Source: Pieris napi | Lineage: Eukaryota; Arthropoda; Insecta; Lepidoptera; Pieridae | Direction: 5' to 3' | Assembly (NCBI RefSeq): GCF_905475465.1 | Contig: NC_062254.1 | Location: forward strand, 2,438,001-2,502,000 | DNA: 64,000 nucleotides | Shown: positions 36,801 to 41,409 of the stretch, in pieces | Layout of the letters: each line of letters starts with the position of its first letter | Numbering within the stretch: position 1 is the stretch's first letter | Translations under genes and position numbers: made by a program | Notes under the pieces: model-generated | Told to the model about the DNA's origin: nothing | The model's database searches: none | The model's input: only the letters and a program-made list of their open reading frames with translations

Positions 36801-38017
36801 AATATAATGTACATATTCACTATGTTTTGTGATACGCAATGTCTGAGGTCTCATACAAGGCTCTTATCTAGCCTTATACACAAATGATCAGCATTCAATG
36901 CCTTCCAGCTGAAAGACAGTTATTTGCCGGAATTGAAACACTAAGTTACATTCTGAACTAAAACTTAAGAAATGTAAATACCATTGCAGTGTTGTGACTA
37001 GACATCATTAAAACATGCTTTACAAACTGATTCACGAGTCAGACTGAACCTCAAAACATAAAAATTGTTAAGGTTATCTGGTAATATTAACTATTAATGT
37101 GACAACATTCAGTGAATGAATATTAGAATAAAAAATTACAGTAAATAAGTCAGCATGTTGTGAACAGTGAGGTCGCCCCGTGAGGCCTGCGAAGTGACCA
37201 GGAAGCTTCTGTGCTTTTGGAAGGAGTTAGGCTGGCTTTGTTAGCCAGTATTTTACGTACAACGGACCTATTGAGCGTCTAAGTTCGGAAACTGAGTCCA
37301 CAAACCATAACCATAACCCAGCATGTTTAATTTTGGATTTTCTATGTGATAATAGATCACCTATGTTCTCATTCCCAGCAAAGGATAATAATATAATAAG
37401 AAACTCACCCTTCTATAAATGTTGTGTGTTGAATAAGCCATAAATCACACATTGTTCTAGCAATAAGTGATAATGCTATTAGCACCATAAAACCACTCTC
37501 CTTTGTCCATAATCCAGGCACCATAATCTTCCATAATGCTTTTAATTCCTTGAAAAATTTAGCATTCACTTGGGCTTTTGTGCTCTTTTTCTTTTTATCT
37601 TTTATCATGTATTGTACACTTTCTTCTAACGTGAGTTGACCAGGCTTCACATTTTTTGTTTTGCTGTAACAATAACAACCTGTATTTCAGAACTGTTAAA
37701 ATGTTTTGACAAACATACAGAAAAAATGAGTTTATCATCAGATAAGATGAATATGTAAATAACTTAATATGCATAATTGCAAATGAAGTCAATATTAAAT
37801 AGTATAATATTTAGACTAAATAATGGCTCACTATAAGATAACTACTAAGAAAAAGTTCTTCTTCCATTACTTTGAACCAACTCATTAATATTGAATCACT
37901 CGTTATTTACCTTGACTTTATAGAATTCTTCAAAATCCATGCACCAAGTGCAGCCGATGCCGCTACAGCGATTTTGACATCAGTCCTTGAGGTCAATTTG
38001 CTCAAATTCGGAGCCAT
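6764..38017 (-). CDS. Abcd3: ATP-binding cassette subfamily D member 3 (PMP70), 15 coding exons, 666 aa
   Basis: Half-size ABC transporter of the peroxisomal membrane; the family homodimerises to import branched-chain and long-chain acyl-CoAs for beta-oxidation. Coding exons on the minus strand: 38017-37911, 37663-37409, 30471-30402, 28800-28703, 22721-22541, 21361-21292, 19576-19482, 18894-18777, 18134-18037, 17463-17280, 15803-15668, 14857-14683, 14250-14077, 9875-9771 and 6898-6764. All junctions are GT-AG, phases match, and the lengths sum to 2001 nt, i.e. 666 codons plus stop; human ABCD3 is 659. Motifs: Walker A GPNGCGKSS from residue 480, Q-loop Gln517, signature LSGGEKQR 578-585, Walker B FAILDE 598-603, H-loop His632. 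The subfamily D EAA-like segment NSRLITNSEE is at 278-287. No frameshift or missing residue is seen, so the gene looks functional. It matches ABCD3 rather than ABCD1/2 throughout. Confidence 0.97.
7940..8831 (-). pseudogene. Decayed coding relic in Abcd3 intron 14, family not recognised
   Basis: Minus-strand frames here look protein-like but are broken. An open frame of 96 codons at 8728-8438 includes KRFILTDEDLEKVATTIPNN. Just past its stop a shifted frame stays open for about 38 codons, then a third frame runs from about 8330 to 7960 with an acidic segment (SNEKEDDIIHDVEDF), one in-frame TAA near 8216 and a further 60-plus codons. Upstream, another frame (8831-8637) begins with MSAFKCYRLSNKFLPLRH. 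The pattern suggests one older reading frame damaged by frameshifts and stops, on the same strand as Abcd3. I do not recognise the family; a transposon gene, a retrocopy or an old viral insertion are all possible. Confidence 0.4.
9650..9765. repeat. Interspersed repeat abutting the exon 14 donor
   Basis: The segment containing AATACTCGAATGGGTCC and the stretch to CAATATATTTTGC matches 15255-15325 (AATACTCGAATAGGTCC ... CAACATATTTTGC) with small differences. The element ends a few bases from the splice donor at 9770-9769. Class not determined. Confidence 0.55.
9771..9875 (-). CDS. Abcd3: Abcd3 exon 14 (Walker B)
   Basis: Residues 588-622, MARLFYHAPQFAILDECTSA and SVDVEGHMYQYCRE. The Walker B Asp602 and catalytic Glu603 are present. 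The open frame continues beyond the donor GTAATG, but that part is intron. Confidence 0.96.
10732..11399. mobile_element. PIF/Harbinger-like deletion derivative, 668 bp
   Basis: Inverted ends: left GAGCTGATTTACACAGGGTC, right (reverse complement) TGGCTGATTTACACAGGGTC. Flanked by the 3-bp duplication TAA, as expected for PIF/Harbinger. Inside, the plus strand at 11015-11085 starts a MADF-like segment (MKLSEDETLKLVQLYGENSQ). The minus strand over 11180-11060 encodes KNKRQWVRKWIDDRNETGG and following residues, resembling the N-terminus of Harbinger transposases. The two meet head to head, so most of both genes has been deleted. It lies in Abcd3 intron 13. Confidence 0.75.
12055..13430 (-). mobile_element. 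Internally deleted RTE-type non-LTR retrotransposon
   Basis: The minus strand carries ORF1 (13192-12374) followed closely by a remnant of the ORF2 C-terminus at about 12210-12060, read as RGRPFARWEEDIKK, a frameshift, and EKWQKLEEAFT. That tail is typical of lepidopteran RTE/BovB-like LINEs. Endonuclease and reverse transcriptase are absent, so only the ends remain. Located in Abcd3 intron 13 on the sense strand. Confidence 0.7.
12374..13192 (-). CDS. Retrotransposon ORF1 protein (coiled coil plus RRM-like), 272 aa
   Basis: Intact frame within the deleted retrotransposon. Residues 1-72 are a heptad-rich coiled coil (KTLERNQEKLEEKIENQEHR). Residues 73-150 contain RNVVFFGMEENERSYSHLEN and IEAARRIGKKGDK, the RRM-like core of insect LINE ORF1 proteins that bind element RNA. 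The tail is basic and Ser/Thr-rich. Such proteins form ribonucleoprotein particles with the element transcript. There is no intact ORF2, so it could act only with a partner element. It has no link to Abcd3 beyond lying in its intron. Confidence 0.75.
   Translation of the reverse strand: MAALRKIQNDLDEQKTTITKSADEVTEKVTKNINKILDQKLKTLERNQEKLEEKIENQEHRLNQLERQTRQRNVVFFGMEENERSYSHLENNVIDFQNNYFSLNINCHDIEAARRIGKKGDKPLGHKIKVMQQKKTLNDTSYYLKDDYPYHVLEKRKILQEQVKLEQEKGNKATIKYDKLVVIKPNKTDADHTDNRKRHLSISPQQRKNAEKNTLSTSTQTAKKNKTLQSRTTPQRSSSISEGVIKPGMLNFLVNKKDMQSDEGNKRNSNNI
13763..14023. mobile_element. MITE with GAGCGTTCAA-type inverted ends, copy 1
   Basis: Ends are inverted versions of a sequence like GCGTTCAAGTATTACGTAACG. 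A second copy in the opposite orientation is at 35104-35379; both contain GTAACGTTTT, the long run of C or G near ACATG, and the Fe-like block ATTCAATCCCCGCCCCGCAT or its complement. No coding. It ends about 50 bp from the exon 13 donor. Confidence 0.65.
14077..14250 (-). CDS. Abcd3: Abcd3 exon 13 (ABC signature)
   Basis: Residues 530-587. A helical segment rich in charged residues leads to GGWDAVEDWMDVLSGGEKQR; LSGGEKQR is the ABC signature motif. Confidence 0.96.
14683..14857 (-). CDS. Abcd3: Abcd3 exon 12 (Walker A and Q-loop)
   Basis: Residues 472-529. Contains the Walker A P-loop GPNGCGKSS (480-488) and the Q-loop in FYVPQRPYMT (Gln517). These bind the ATP phosphates and couple to the membrane domain. 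Confidence 0.96.
15324..15530 (+). mobile_element. tRNA-derived SINE, family A, internally shortened copy
   Basis: Starts GAGCAGTGTTGGCCTAGTGG, has a B box GGTTCAATCCC, the family core GGTGAAGGAAAACATCGTGA and the end GTAGCGCCACTGATTTATTT in slightly varied form. It lacks the middle segment found in fuller copies. Resembles the Metulj-type SINEs of butterflies, though I assign the family only by memory of its look. In Abcd3 intron 11. Confidence 0.75.
15668..15803 (-). CDS. Abcd3: Abcd3 exon 11 (start of nucleotide-binding domain)
   Basis: Residues 426-471 with GAGKIIYQDKIISFDKVPLV and TPNGDVLIKELTFEV. The acceptor TTTACAG is at 15804-15810 and the donor is the less usual GTTAGT. A MITE begins only 47 bp upstream of the acceptor. 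Confidence 0.92.
15851..16345. mobile_element. MITE with about 49-bp inverted ends beside the exon 11 acceptor
   Basis: Left end AAGGTCGATTTATATCTACA (15851 on) and right end its inverse TGTAGATATAAATCGACCTT (to 16345); the match runs inward about 49 bp with one or two differences. The interior contains repeated GACAGACACC motifs and no convincing frame. No target duplication could be fixed. It sits 47 bp upstream of the Abcd3 exon 11 splice acceptor. Confidence 0.75.
16456..16650 (+). repeat. Interspersed repeat family C
   Basis: Contains ACCTGATGTTAAGTGATACC and GGACACTCACACTGCCAGAA, a common lepidopteran interspersed sequence. Other copies or fragments here: 25195-25310, 25345-25440, 35770-35935 (all +), 33650-33765 (inverted) and perhaps 14930-15010. 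Class not settled. Confidence 0.65.
17280..17463 (-). CDS. Abcd3: Abcd3 exon 10
   Basis: Residues 365-425: YGRMLVKMAEGIGRLVLSGR, ELSKLAGLTSRVTQL, and the NYERTMV block that leads into the nucleotide-binding domain. Donor GTGAGT. Confidence 0.94.
17492..17781 (+). mobile_element. tRNA-derived SINE, family A, with 13-bp target duplication
   Basis: Near full-length copy. The 13-bp sequence ATGTTTTCATTAC occurs on both sides (17479-17491 and 17782-17794), showing insertion by retrotransposition. B box GGTTCGATCCC near 17541. It lies about 30 bp upstream of the Abcd3 exon 10 acceptor (transcribed strand). Confidence 0.85.
18037..18134 (-). CDS. Abcd3: Abcd3 exon 9
   Basis: Residues 332-364: a hydrophobic helix IAIVIGFYAVSRPFF and a variable loop ending in STEQDRFR. 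SRPF is invariant in ABCD3 proteins. Confidence 0.92.
18532..18770 (+). mobile_element. tRNA-derived SINE, family B
   Basis: Different from family A. Head: AGGTTAGTACCCCTGACTGC, B box GGTTCGATCCC. Body: TGTTGTGGTCTTGGGTGTTT and TATCCGTTGCCTTGTACCCA. End: GGGACTAGGTCAATTGGTGA followed by an A-run. It lies in Abcd3 intron 8, antisense to the gene, and its A-rich end is a few bases from the exon 8 donor. Confidence 0.75.
18777..18894 (-). CDS. Abcd3: Abcd3 exon 8
   Basis: Residues 293-331, GNRREQLTLLSSFYKLTRHL followed by the RVAMGFIDNIVAK block. The donor GTAAGA (18776-18771) directly abuts the A-rich end of a SINE lying in the next intron. Confidence 0.94.
18970..19369. mobile_element. pogo-like MITE, left-truncated copy
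   Basis: Shares about 400 bp with 25990-26454, including ACACGTGTGCC..TATTCTTA, ATTGCCTGTAGGAAATTTT and GCACCATTGTCACCTATCTA. The right end TATAAAGAGTTTACACTG is followed by TA. The left end is missing. In Abcd3 intron 7. Confidence 0.6.
19482..19576 (-). CDS. Abcd3: Abcd3 exon 7 (EAA-like motif)
   Basis: Residues 261-292 with EGEYRYVNSRLITNSEEVAF, the EAA-like coupling segment of ABCD proteins that contacts the nucleotide-binding domain. It is nearly identical to the human sequence. Confidence 0.95.
19760..19935 (+). mobile_element. Degenerate SINE-like element
   Basis: Shares the tRNA-like start pattern, GCAATGGACTTTTCTGTCTG and GGCGTGTGTCAGGCACTTGT with family A but is strongly diverged; also holds a short GT microsatellite. 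In Abcd3 intron 6. Confidence 0.4.
21292..21361 (-). CDS. Abcd3: Abcd3 exon 6
   Basis: Short exon encoding TPGLMMAYLLASGVFLTYLR and RPT (residues 238-260), a transmembrane helix followed by a conserved Arg-Arg-Pro. Aligns with SMMAYLVVSGLFLTRLRRP of human ABCD3. Confidence 0.93.
21765..21950 (+). repeat. Interspersed repeat family D
   Basis: TTACTGCCAGTTCTCAAATC followed by AAGGGCGTAGAACGG and AAGAACTGGCAATAAACTCT. Further copies: 27615-27745, 27955-28115 and 31420-31605, all in this orientation. Probably the 3' part of a retroelement; class not determined. Confidence 0.65.
22541..22721 (-). CDS. Abcd3: Abcd3 exon 5 (membrane domain, DNRI..DQLLT motif)
   Basis: Residues 178-237, containing GFTYYRVTNLDNRISNADQL and the segment EKFCDTVIDLYSYISKP. 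The NLDNRI/DQLLT stretch is a hallmark of subfamily D transmembrane domains. Donor GTAAGT, acceptor CAG. Confidence 0.94.
22772..23046 (+). mobile_element. tRNA-derived SINE, family A, 5' degraded
   Basis: Shares GGCTTCAGCGTGCGACTC, the CCCCGGCT block and GGCGTGTGTCAGGCAC-like and GAGGCCCAGACCTAA segments with the other family A copies. In Abcd3 intron 4, about 50 bp from the exon 5 acceptor. Confidence 0.7.
23062..23215 (-). mobile_element. SINE family A fragment, inverted and degenerate
   Basis: Reads on the minus strand as parts of the family A core (CATCGTGAGGAAACCGGTAT, then the AGGAGGCTGATC-like segment). Heavily diverged and tail-to-tail with the copy at 22772-23046. Confidence 0.5.
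23197..23383 (+). other. Exon-like open segment, unidentified
   Basis: The plus strand is open for about 61 codons ending at TAG; residues include YFALDVFTGRTDRMGLVTEW and RLYVPEKYFTSQ. Amino acid composition is protein-like, in contrast to the surrounding intron. No start codon fits the whole segment. It may be a captured exon or transposon fragment. Not recognised. Confidence 0.3.
23500..23640. repeat. Interspersed repeat with ACCGACGTTTCGCG core
   Basis: TTTACCGACGTTTCGCGTGC followed by GCGTGCGTGGTCACGGTGAC is a repeat I know from lepidopteran introns. Single copy in this window. Class not assigned. Confidence 0.45.
23978..24095 (-). rRNA. 5S ribosomal RNA gene, full-length copy
   Basis: The minus strand reads GCCAACATCCATACCACGTT ... 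ending TCGTGATGTTGGC, 118 nt, with the conserved GATCACCGAAGTTAAGCAAC and GTCAGTACTTGGATGGGTGA regions. Ends pair as helix I (GCCAACATC with GATGTTGGC), including a compensated pair. A run of ten T directly follows the 3' end, as for RNA polymerase III termination. The internal promoter region looks intact, so the copy may be functional, or it may be a recent dispersed copy. It lies in Abcd3 intron 4 on the same strand. Confidence 0.85.
24275..24371 (-). pseudogene. 5S rRNA, 5'-truncated copy
   Basis: Identical over most of its length to the neighbouring full copy but lacks about the first 22 nt of the RNA; one change (GTTCTCAGG for GTTCCCAGG on the plus strand). The T-run terminator is present. 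Its flank on the 24371 side matches the flank of the full copy, so it is part of the same repeated unit. Confidence 0.75.
25195..25440 (+). repeat. Two family C repeat fragments side by side
   Basis: ATGTTAAGTGATATAGCCTA with GCGTTGCCGGCCATTTAGGA at 25215-25290, then a second, more damaged piece (CATCTGATGTTGTTG ... GTGCGTTTCCGGCC) at 25375-25433. In Abcd3 intron 4. Confidence 0.55.
25990..26454. mobile_element. pogo-like MITE, 465 bp
   Basis: Left end CTGTGTAAACTCTTTATAAC, right end (complement) CAGTGCAAACTCTTTATTAC, flanked by TA on each side, as for Tc1/mariner-class elements. No coding frame. In Abcd3 intron 4. Confidence 0.65.
26457..26680 (+). mobile_element. Helitron 5' end fragment
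   Basis: ATAAATTACGCGTTACGTTG and TTTGTCCGCTATGGACTTCT closely match the 5' end of the Helitron at 30623. The remainder diverges and no 3' hairpin or CTAG end follows. In Abcd3 intron 4. Confidence 0.55.
27041..27255 (-). mobile_element. tRNA-derived SINE, family A, inverted copy
   Basis: The complement carries GAAAACATCGTGAGGAAACC, AGGAGGCTGATCACCTACTT and GGCGCTAC-type 3' sequence near 27043. The 5' tRNA-like part is degraded. In Abcd3 intron 4. Confidence 0.7.
27615..27745 (+). repeat. Interspersed repeat family D, divergent copy
   Basis: TTTATTCATATAGGTTAAAA and CAAGTCAAGGGCGTAGAGCA match the family at lower similarity. In Abcd3 intron 4. Confidence 0.55.
27955..28115 (+). repeat. Interspersed repeat family D copy
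   Basis: ATCATTTAATCATATAGATA and TCAAATCAAGGGCGTAGAAC match the copy at 21765. In Abcd3 intron 4. Confidence 0.65.
28703..28800 (-). CDS. Abcd3: Abcd3 exon 4
   Basis: Encodes ISLVNNVLKWSIGEVKLRIR and on to LYEQYL (residues 145-176), the conserved membrane-domain block following the MPL of exon 3. Phases join exon 3 (phase 0) and exon 5 (phase 2). Confidence 0.93.
29523..29690. repeat. Direct repeat of about 42 bp around a GC-rich hairpin
   Basis: CAAATATTCATATACT(A/G)ACC TAACCTAACCGATCTAAATAAT occurs at about 29523-29565 and 29647-29689. Between them is GGTCGCCTTCGGCGACC, a perfect 6-bp-arm hairpin. In Abcd3 intron 3. Confidence 0.55.
30402..30471 (-). CDS. Abcd3: Abcd3 exon 3
   Basis: A 70-nt exon encoding SIITMNKLEFKKLLTQFFVA and then MPL (residues 122-144), the counterpart of the human segment ending in FIAAMPL. 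Flanked by CAG acceptor and GTGAGT donor. It is separated from exon 2 by the largest intron (about 6.9 kb). Confidence 0.92.
30623..30988 (+). mobile_element. Nonautonomous Helitron, 366 bp
   Basis: Starts TCTTAATATATATAAATTAC and continues ACGTTGTTTGTCCGCTATGG, the start seen in lepidopteran Helitrons. It ends ...GCCGGTCTGCTAG, preceded by A and followed by T, so it inserted between A and T as Helitrons do. A 65-codon frame inside is not considered a gene. In Abcd3 intron 2. Confidence 0.7.
31420..31605 (+). repeat. Interspersed repeat family D copy
   Basis: TTTCTCAAATCAAGGGCGTA and AAGTCTCCGGCACTCTTTTT match the copy at 21765. In Abcd3 intron 2. Confidence 0.65.
32083..32280 (-). mobile_element. 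SINE family A, degenerate inverted copy
   Basis: Contains the complement of the family's CAGAAATCTGAGGCC and AAAAAGTCAACGGCGTG segments and a damaged tRNA-like head near 32270. In Abcd3 intron 2. Confidence 0.55.
33650..33765 (-). repeat. Interspersed repeat family C, inverted copy
   Basis: Plus-strand TGTCCATGGGCGGCGGTATA and AAAGGCCGGCAAAG are the complement of the family C core. In Abcd3 intron 2. Confidence 0.55.
34328..34635 (+). mobile_element. tRNA-derived SINE, family A, with 14-bp target duplication
   Basis: The best copy in the window: GAGCAGTGTTGGCCTGGTGG at the start, B box GGTTCGATCCC at about 34381-34391, and TAGCGCCACTGATTTATTTT at the end. TATCATTGTTAATT is duplicated at 34314-34327 and 34636-34649. 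In Abcd3 intron 2. Confidence 0.85.
34874..34995 (-). mobile_element. SINE family A 3' fragment, inverted
   Basis: Complement of the family 3' part (CTACAACCTTTTTAGGTCTG and AGTAGGTGATCAACCTTTTG on the plus strand). Only the distal half is kept. Confidence 0.6.
35104..35379. mobile_element. MITE with GAGCGTTCAA-type inverted ends, copy 2
   Basis: Begins GGGAGCGTTCAATTATTACG and ends with the inverted GTAATACTTGAACGCTC. It shares its whole interior, inverted, with 13763-14023. In Abcd3 intron 2. Confidence 0.65.
35770..35935 (+). repeat. Interspersed repeat family C copy
   Basis: GGCTCATCTGATGTTAAGTG and CCCATGGACACTCAATGCCA match the copy at 16456. In Abcd3 intron 2. Confidence 0.6.
37409..37663 (-). 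CDS. Abcd3: Abcd3 exon 2 (first membrane segment)
   Basis: Encodes residues 36-120: a lysine-rich cytosolic stretch (IKDKKKKSTKAQ) then the first transmembrane helix around GFMVLIALSLIARTMCDLWL. It aligns with the human block KIMVPRTFCKETGYLVLIAV. The acceptor follows a short pyrimidine tract; the donor is GTGAGT. Confidence 0.93.
37911..38017 (-). CDS. Abcd3: Abcd3 exon 1 (residues 1-35)
   Basis: Begins at the ATG whose complement is 38015-38017 and encodes MAPNLSKLTSRTDVK followed by a short Ala-rich hydrophobic stretch, then a basic end. The donor GTAAAT falls after the second base of codon 36. The N-terminus of PMP70 carries peroxisome-targeting information for PEX19-dependent insertion. 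This exon was found by splice phase and conservation because it is too short to stand out as an open frame. Confidence 0.9.
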
Positions 38018-38849
38018 TATACAAGTTTACGGAGACGATGTAGATACTTAAAATTTATAGTGCAATCAGCTACAACTGGCACATATTCACCTCACTCAAT
38101 CGACACAACCACCACCTTCTAAATTCCAATATTGAATGATAACTGCCCAAGTGCCCAGTGTTCAAAGCCCTGATTAACACTAATATTTTGGTTATGATGG
38201 ACTTTCAGCATTAGTGGAATAAACTACTTTACTAATTTTGCTGTTGCGAGAAACGAAAATTGGAACAAAACAGTTCCGTGAGAAAGATAAATTAAAGTAA
38301 CCAACTTAACAAGTTACACCAAAGTCACAACATTAAATATTTAATTATCAGCAGAGATTATACTGTGCAATGACAATTGACATTTGATATTCAACTAAGC
38401 CTTTGTGACATTCGCCGTAAGCATCAGTTTGGTCCATGTATACGTTAACTTAAACTATAGTGATAAGTGATATAAAATATGTATTTATAATATCACGCAT
38501 TATGGTGTACCTCTCCAAAAATATTATAATTTTTTGAAGAAGTCTGTTTCTATCGATAAACCACTCATTGGGATTTTTGTTTATTGTCAATTGTCATAGT
38601 TGTCAAGTATTTCTCACAGGTTCCATAACAATTTAACAGTTGATATAAGCACAGTAATCAATTTCCCATTAGGGATAAATAAATATCATCATCATGAAGA
38701 CATCAAACTTCAACAATTATCATTATTCGTCCTAAGATTTTGTTAATTCTTTAATAATTTACACAAAAGTCGTAGCTTTTGAATTTATTATAGCAGAGAT
38801 TTTAATACTAGTTTGACTCTGAATGTCACAGACTACTACTGCGAAGCGG
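38018..38849. other. Abcd3 upstream region
   Basis: About 830 bp between the Abcd3 start codon and the start of the hsp70 duplication unit. It must hold the Abcd3 promoter and 5' UTR; no TATA box is evident, as usual for a housekeeping gene. No coding seen. Confidence 0.5.
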
Positions 38850-39056
38850 ATTTAGAAATTTATTGGGAAGGAAATAATGCTAGAAATAATATGGGAAAAA
38901 ATAAAAGGAAAGTTATTATTTTACTTAATTTATTCTAAGATTAAGCAGTACATGATCATGGATTGCTAAAAATAAATATTTAAGAACTAATCAGTCAGAA
39001 ACTTAACAATACTATTTACAAAGTTGTACTAAATTTAATTGAGATTTTATGTCATT

Positions 39057-41024
39057 TTAATCAACTTCCTCTACTGTGGGACCTTGGTTGCTGTATTGTT
39101 GGTAGCCTTGTCCTGGTTGAAAACCTGGTCCTTGCTGGAATCCTTGCCCTTGTTGGAATCCTTGTCCGGGCTGAAAGCCACCTGGGTTACTGGAACCGGC
39201 TCCGTGCATCTTGCTAATTATTGGAGAGCAAGTCCTTTGTAATTCCTTAAGCTGGTGTTCATATTCTTCTTTTTCCGCTAAGGTATTGTTTTCGAACCAT
39301 TTGAGAGCTTCATCACACGCATTTCGAGCACCGTTCTTTTCTTCTTGACTGAGTTTTTCACCAGCATCGTCCAAAGCCTGTTTCACGCTAAAGATGTAGG
39401 ATTCCAGTTGATTGCGAGATGCTACTCTTTCTCTTTGGCGGTTGTCTTCTTCTTTGTACCTTTCGGCTTCAGCCAACATACGATCGATCTCAGCTTGCGA
39501 AAGACGGCCCTTATCATTCTTGATCACGATGTTCTTGCTTAGGCCAGTACTGTTTTCTTTTGCGGATACGTTTAAGATTCCATTGGCATCTAAATCGAAG
39601 GTGACGTCTATCTTAGGTACTCCTCGCGGAGCTGGTGGTATTCCAGTAAGATCAAATCGCCCGAGCAGGTTGTTGTCTTTAGTCATAGCTCGTTCACCCT
39701 CATACACCTGGATGGTAACGGCCGGTTGGTTGTCCGAGTATGTGGTGAAGGTTTGTGATTGTCTGCATGGAATCTTCGCATTCCGCTCAATGATCTTCGT
39801 CATTACTCCTCCTGCAGTCTCAATACCCAATGACAATGGAGCAACGTCTACTAGCAGTACATCCTGGATTTTACTGTGCTGTTCCCCACTTAAGATAGCT
39901 GCTTGAACCGCAGCGCCATAGGCAACTGCTTCATCGGGGTTGATGGAGAGGTTTAATTTCTTACCACAGAAGAAGTTTTGCAGCATGCTCTGAATTTTTG
40001 GAATACGAGTAGAACCGCCAACCAATACTACATCGTGAATAGAGCTCTTGTCAAGTTTAGCATCCTTAAGGGCCTTCTCGACTGGTTCCAGAGTACCGCG
40101 GAACAAATCCGAGTTTAATTCCTCAAACCGTGCCCGAGAAACCCTGGTGTAGAAGTCCATTCCTTCGTAGAGAGCGTCTATTTCAATGGTGGCTTCCGTG
40201 CTCGATGATAAGGTCCGTTTAGCTCTTTCAGCAGCAGTTCGTAGTCGACGCAGAGCGCGAGCATTATTCCTTATGTCCTTCTTGTACTTTCGGAAGAATT
40301 CATCAGCCAGGTGGTTGACTAGTCTGTTGTCAAAGTCCTCACCACCGAGATGCGTATCGCCGGCAGTAGCTTTAACTTCAAACAATGATCCCTCGTCGAT
40401 AGTTAGGATGGATACATCAAAGGTACCGCCTCCGAGATCAAAAATCAAGACGTTACGTTCTCCTTTCAGACTTTTGTCCAGGCCATAAGCCAAAGCGGCA
40501 GCGGTGGGTTCATTTATTATCCTTAAGACGTTGATACCGGCGATCGCACCCGCATCCTTGGTTGCCTGGCGTTGGGAGTCGTTGAAGTAAGCTGGTACCG
40601 TTATAACAGCGTCTTTGACCGAGCTACCCAAATACGCCTCAGCAGTTTCCTTCATCTTCGTGAGCACCATGCTGCTGATTTCTTCCGGAGAAAATCGTTT
40701 TGTTTCGCCCTTGAATTCCACCTGAATTTTACATTTACCGTAGTCGTTGATGACTTTGAAAGGCCAGTGTTTCATATCTTGCTGAATCTTGGGGTCGTCG
40801 AATTTTCTGCCGATCAGTCGCTTTGCGTCGAACACTGTGTTATTCGGGTTCAAAGCGACCTGGTTCTTAGCGGCATCTCCAATAAGTCTCTCTGTGTCTG
40901 TGAATGCAACGTATGATGGTGTTGTTCGGTTGCCTTGGTCGTTTGCGATGATTTCCACGTTTCCATGTTGCCACACTCCCACACATGAGTATGTGGTTCC
41001 AAGATCAATTCCAATAGCTGGCAT
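39057..41024 (-). CDS. hsp70: Heat shock protein 70, inducible cytosolic, copy 1
   Basis: Intronless frame of 655 codons. N-terminal ATPase domain (about 1-385) with the three Hsp70 signatures: IDLGTTYS (6-13), IFDLGGGTFDVSIL (194-207) and VLVGGSTRIPKI (333-344). Then the substrate-binding domain, a Gly/Gln/Pro-rich tail (GFQQGQGFQQGPGFQPGQ) and the C-terminal EEVD that marks cytosolic/nuclear Hsp70 and binds TPR cochaperones. It folds and protects proteins under heat stress. Lack of introns and an A-rich leader (about 130 nt) are typical of stress-inducible members. It differs from copy 2 by one residue (Ser134 here, Gly in copy 2). The frame is intact, but its core promoter is split by a transposon, so expression is uncertain. 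AATAAA for polyadenylation is at 38934-38929. Confidence 0.97.
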   Translation of the reverse strand: MPAIGIDLGTTYSCVGVWQHGNVEIIANDQGNRTTPSYVAFTDTERLIGDAAKNQVALNPNNTVFDAKRLIGRKFDDPKIQQDMKHWPFKVINDYGKCKIQVEFKGETKRFSPEEISSMVLTKMKETAEAYLGSSVKDAVITVPAYFNDSQRQATKDAGAIAGINVLRIINEPTAAALAYGLDKSLKGERNVLIFDLGGGTFDVSILTIDEGSLFEVKATAGDTHLGGEDFDNRLVNHLADEFFRKYKKDIRNNARALRRLRTAAERAKRTLSSSTEATIEIDALYEGMDFYTRVSRARFEELNSDLFRGTLEPVEKALKDAKLDKSSIHDVVLVGGSTRIPKIQSMLQNFFCGKKLNLSINPDEAVAYGAAVQAAILSGEQHSKIQDVLLVDVAPLSLGIETAGGVMTKIIERNAKIPCRQSQTFTTYSDNQPAVTIQVYEGERAMTKDNNLLGRFDLTGIPPAPRGVPKIDVTFDLDANGILNVSAKENSTGLSKNIVIKNDKGRLSQAEIDRMLAEAERYKEEDNRQRERVASRNQLESYIFSVKQALDDAGEKLSQEEKNGARNACDEALKWFENNTLAEKEEYEHQLKELQRTCSPIISKMHGAGSSNPGGFQPGQGFQQGQGFQQGPGFQPGQGYQQYSNQGPTVEEVD

Positions 41025-41150
41025 TTTGATGATTTTTTAAATTATTTTATCACTCGTTCATTAAATAGATCCACTTGTTTAGTATTCGCTTGTAAAACTT
41101 GGTATTGACACCGACTTCACTTTTACTGTTCGCTTGTTTGTCTTTTCAAA

Positions 41151-41158
41151 TACTGATG
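41151..41158 (-). promoter_or_regulatory. hsp70 copy 1 initiator, cut off from its TATA box
   Basis: ACATCAGT on the minus strand, the arthropod initiator TCAGT, followed by the same A-rich leader as copy 2. The matching TATA box is now about 1.3 kb away at 42476-42484. Confidence 0.7.
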
Positions 41159-41409
41159 TATTGCCGCCAGTGTGACCGTTTTAAAAAATGGCGATCTACC
41201 AAAACTACAAGGTGCCAGTACTAAATAATATCAAAACACATGCTGAATTATACTAAAAATATACTAAAAGAAAAAGAGGATTTTTTTTAATTAAAACACT
41301 TATTATCAGTTACTTTTTAATTTTACCAATTACACACCTTCATTATGCAGACATATTAAAATAATAATAAATATTTACAATAAGTTTTATTACAAATACT
41401 AAGTCAGTA

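Larger units (their letters stand above)
30472..37408 (-). other. Abcd3 intron 2
   Basis: About 6.9 kb, the largest intron. It contains a Helitron, SINE copies, family C and D repeats and a MITE. A block at about 37160-37315 (GAGGTCGCCCCGTGAGGCCT ... TTGAGCGTCTAAGTTCGG) is GC-richer than its surroundings and looks like a repeat tail, but no second copy is in the window. Confidence 0.65.

Noticed and set aside
39412..41040. Long plus-strand frames opposite both hsp70 genes (for example 164, 114 and 100 codons; also 47451-49079)
   Set aside because: Antisense frames are a known by-product of hsp70 codon use; they repeat identically in both copies because the DNA does.
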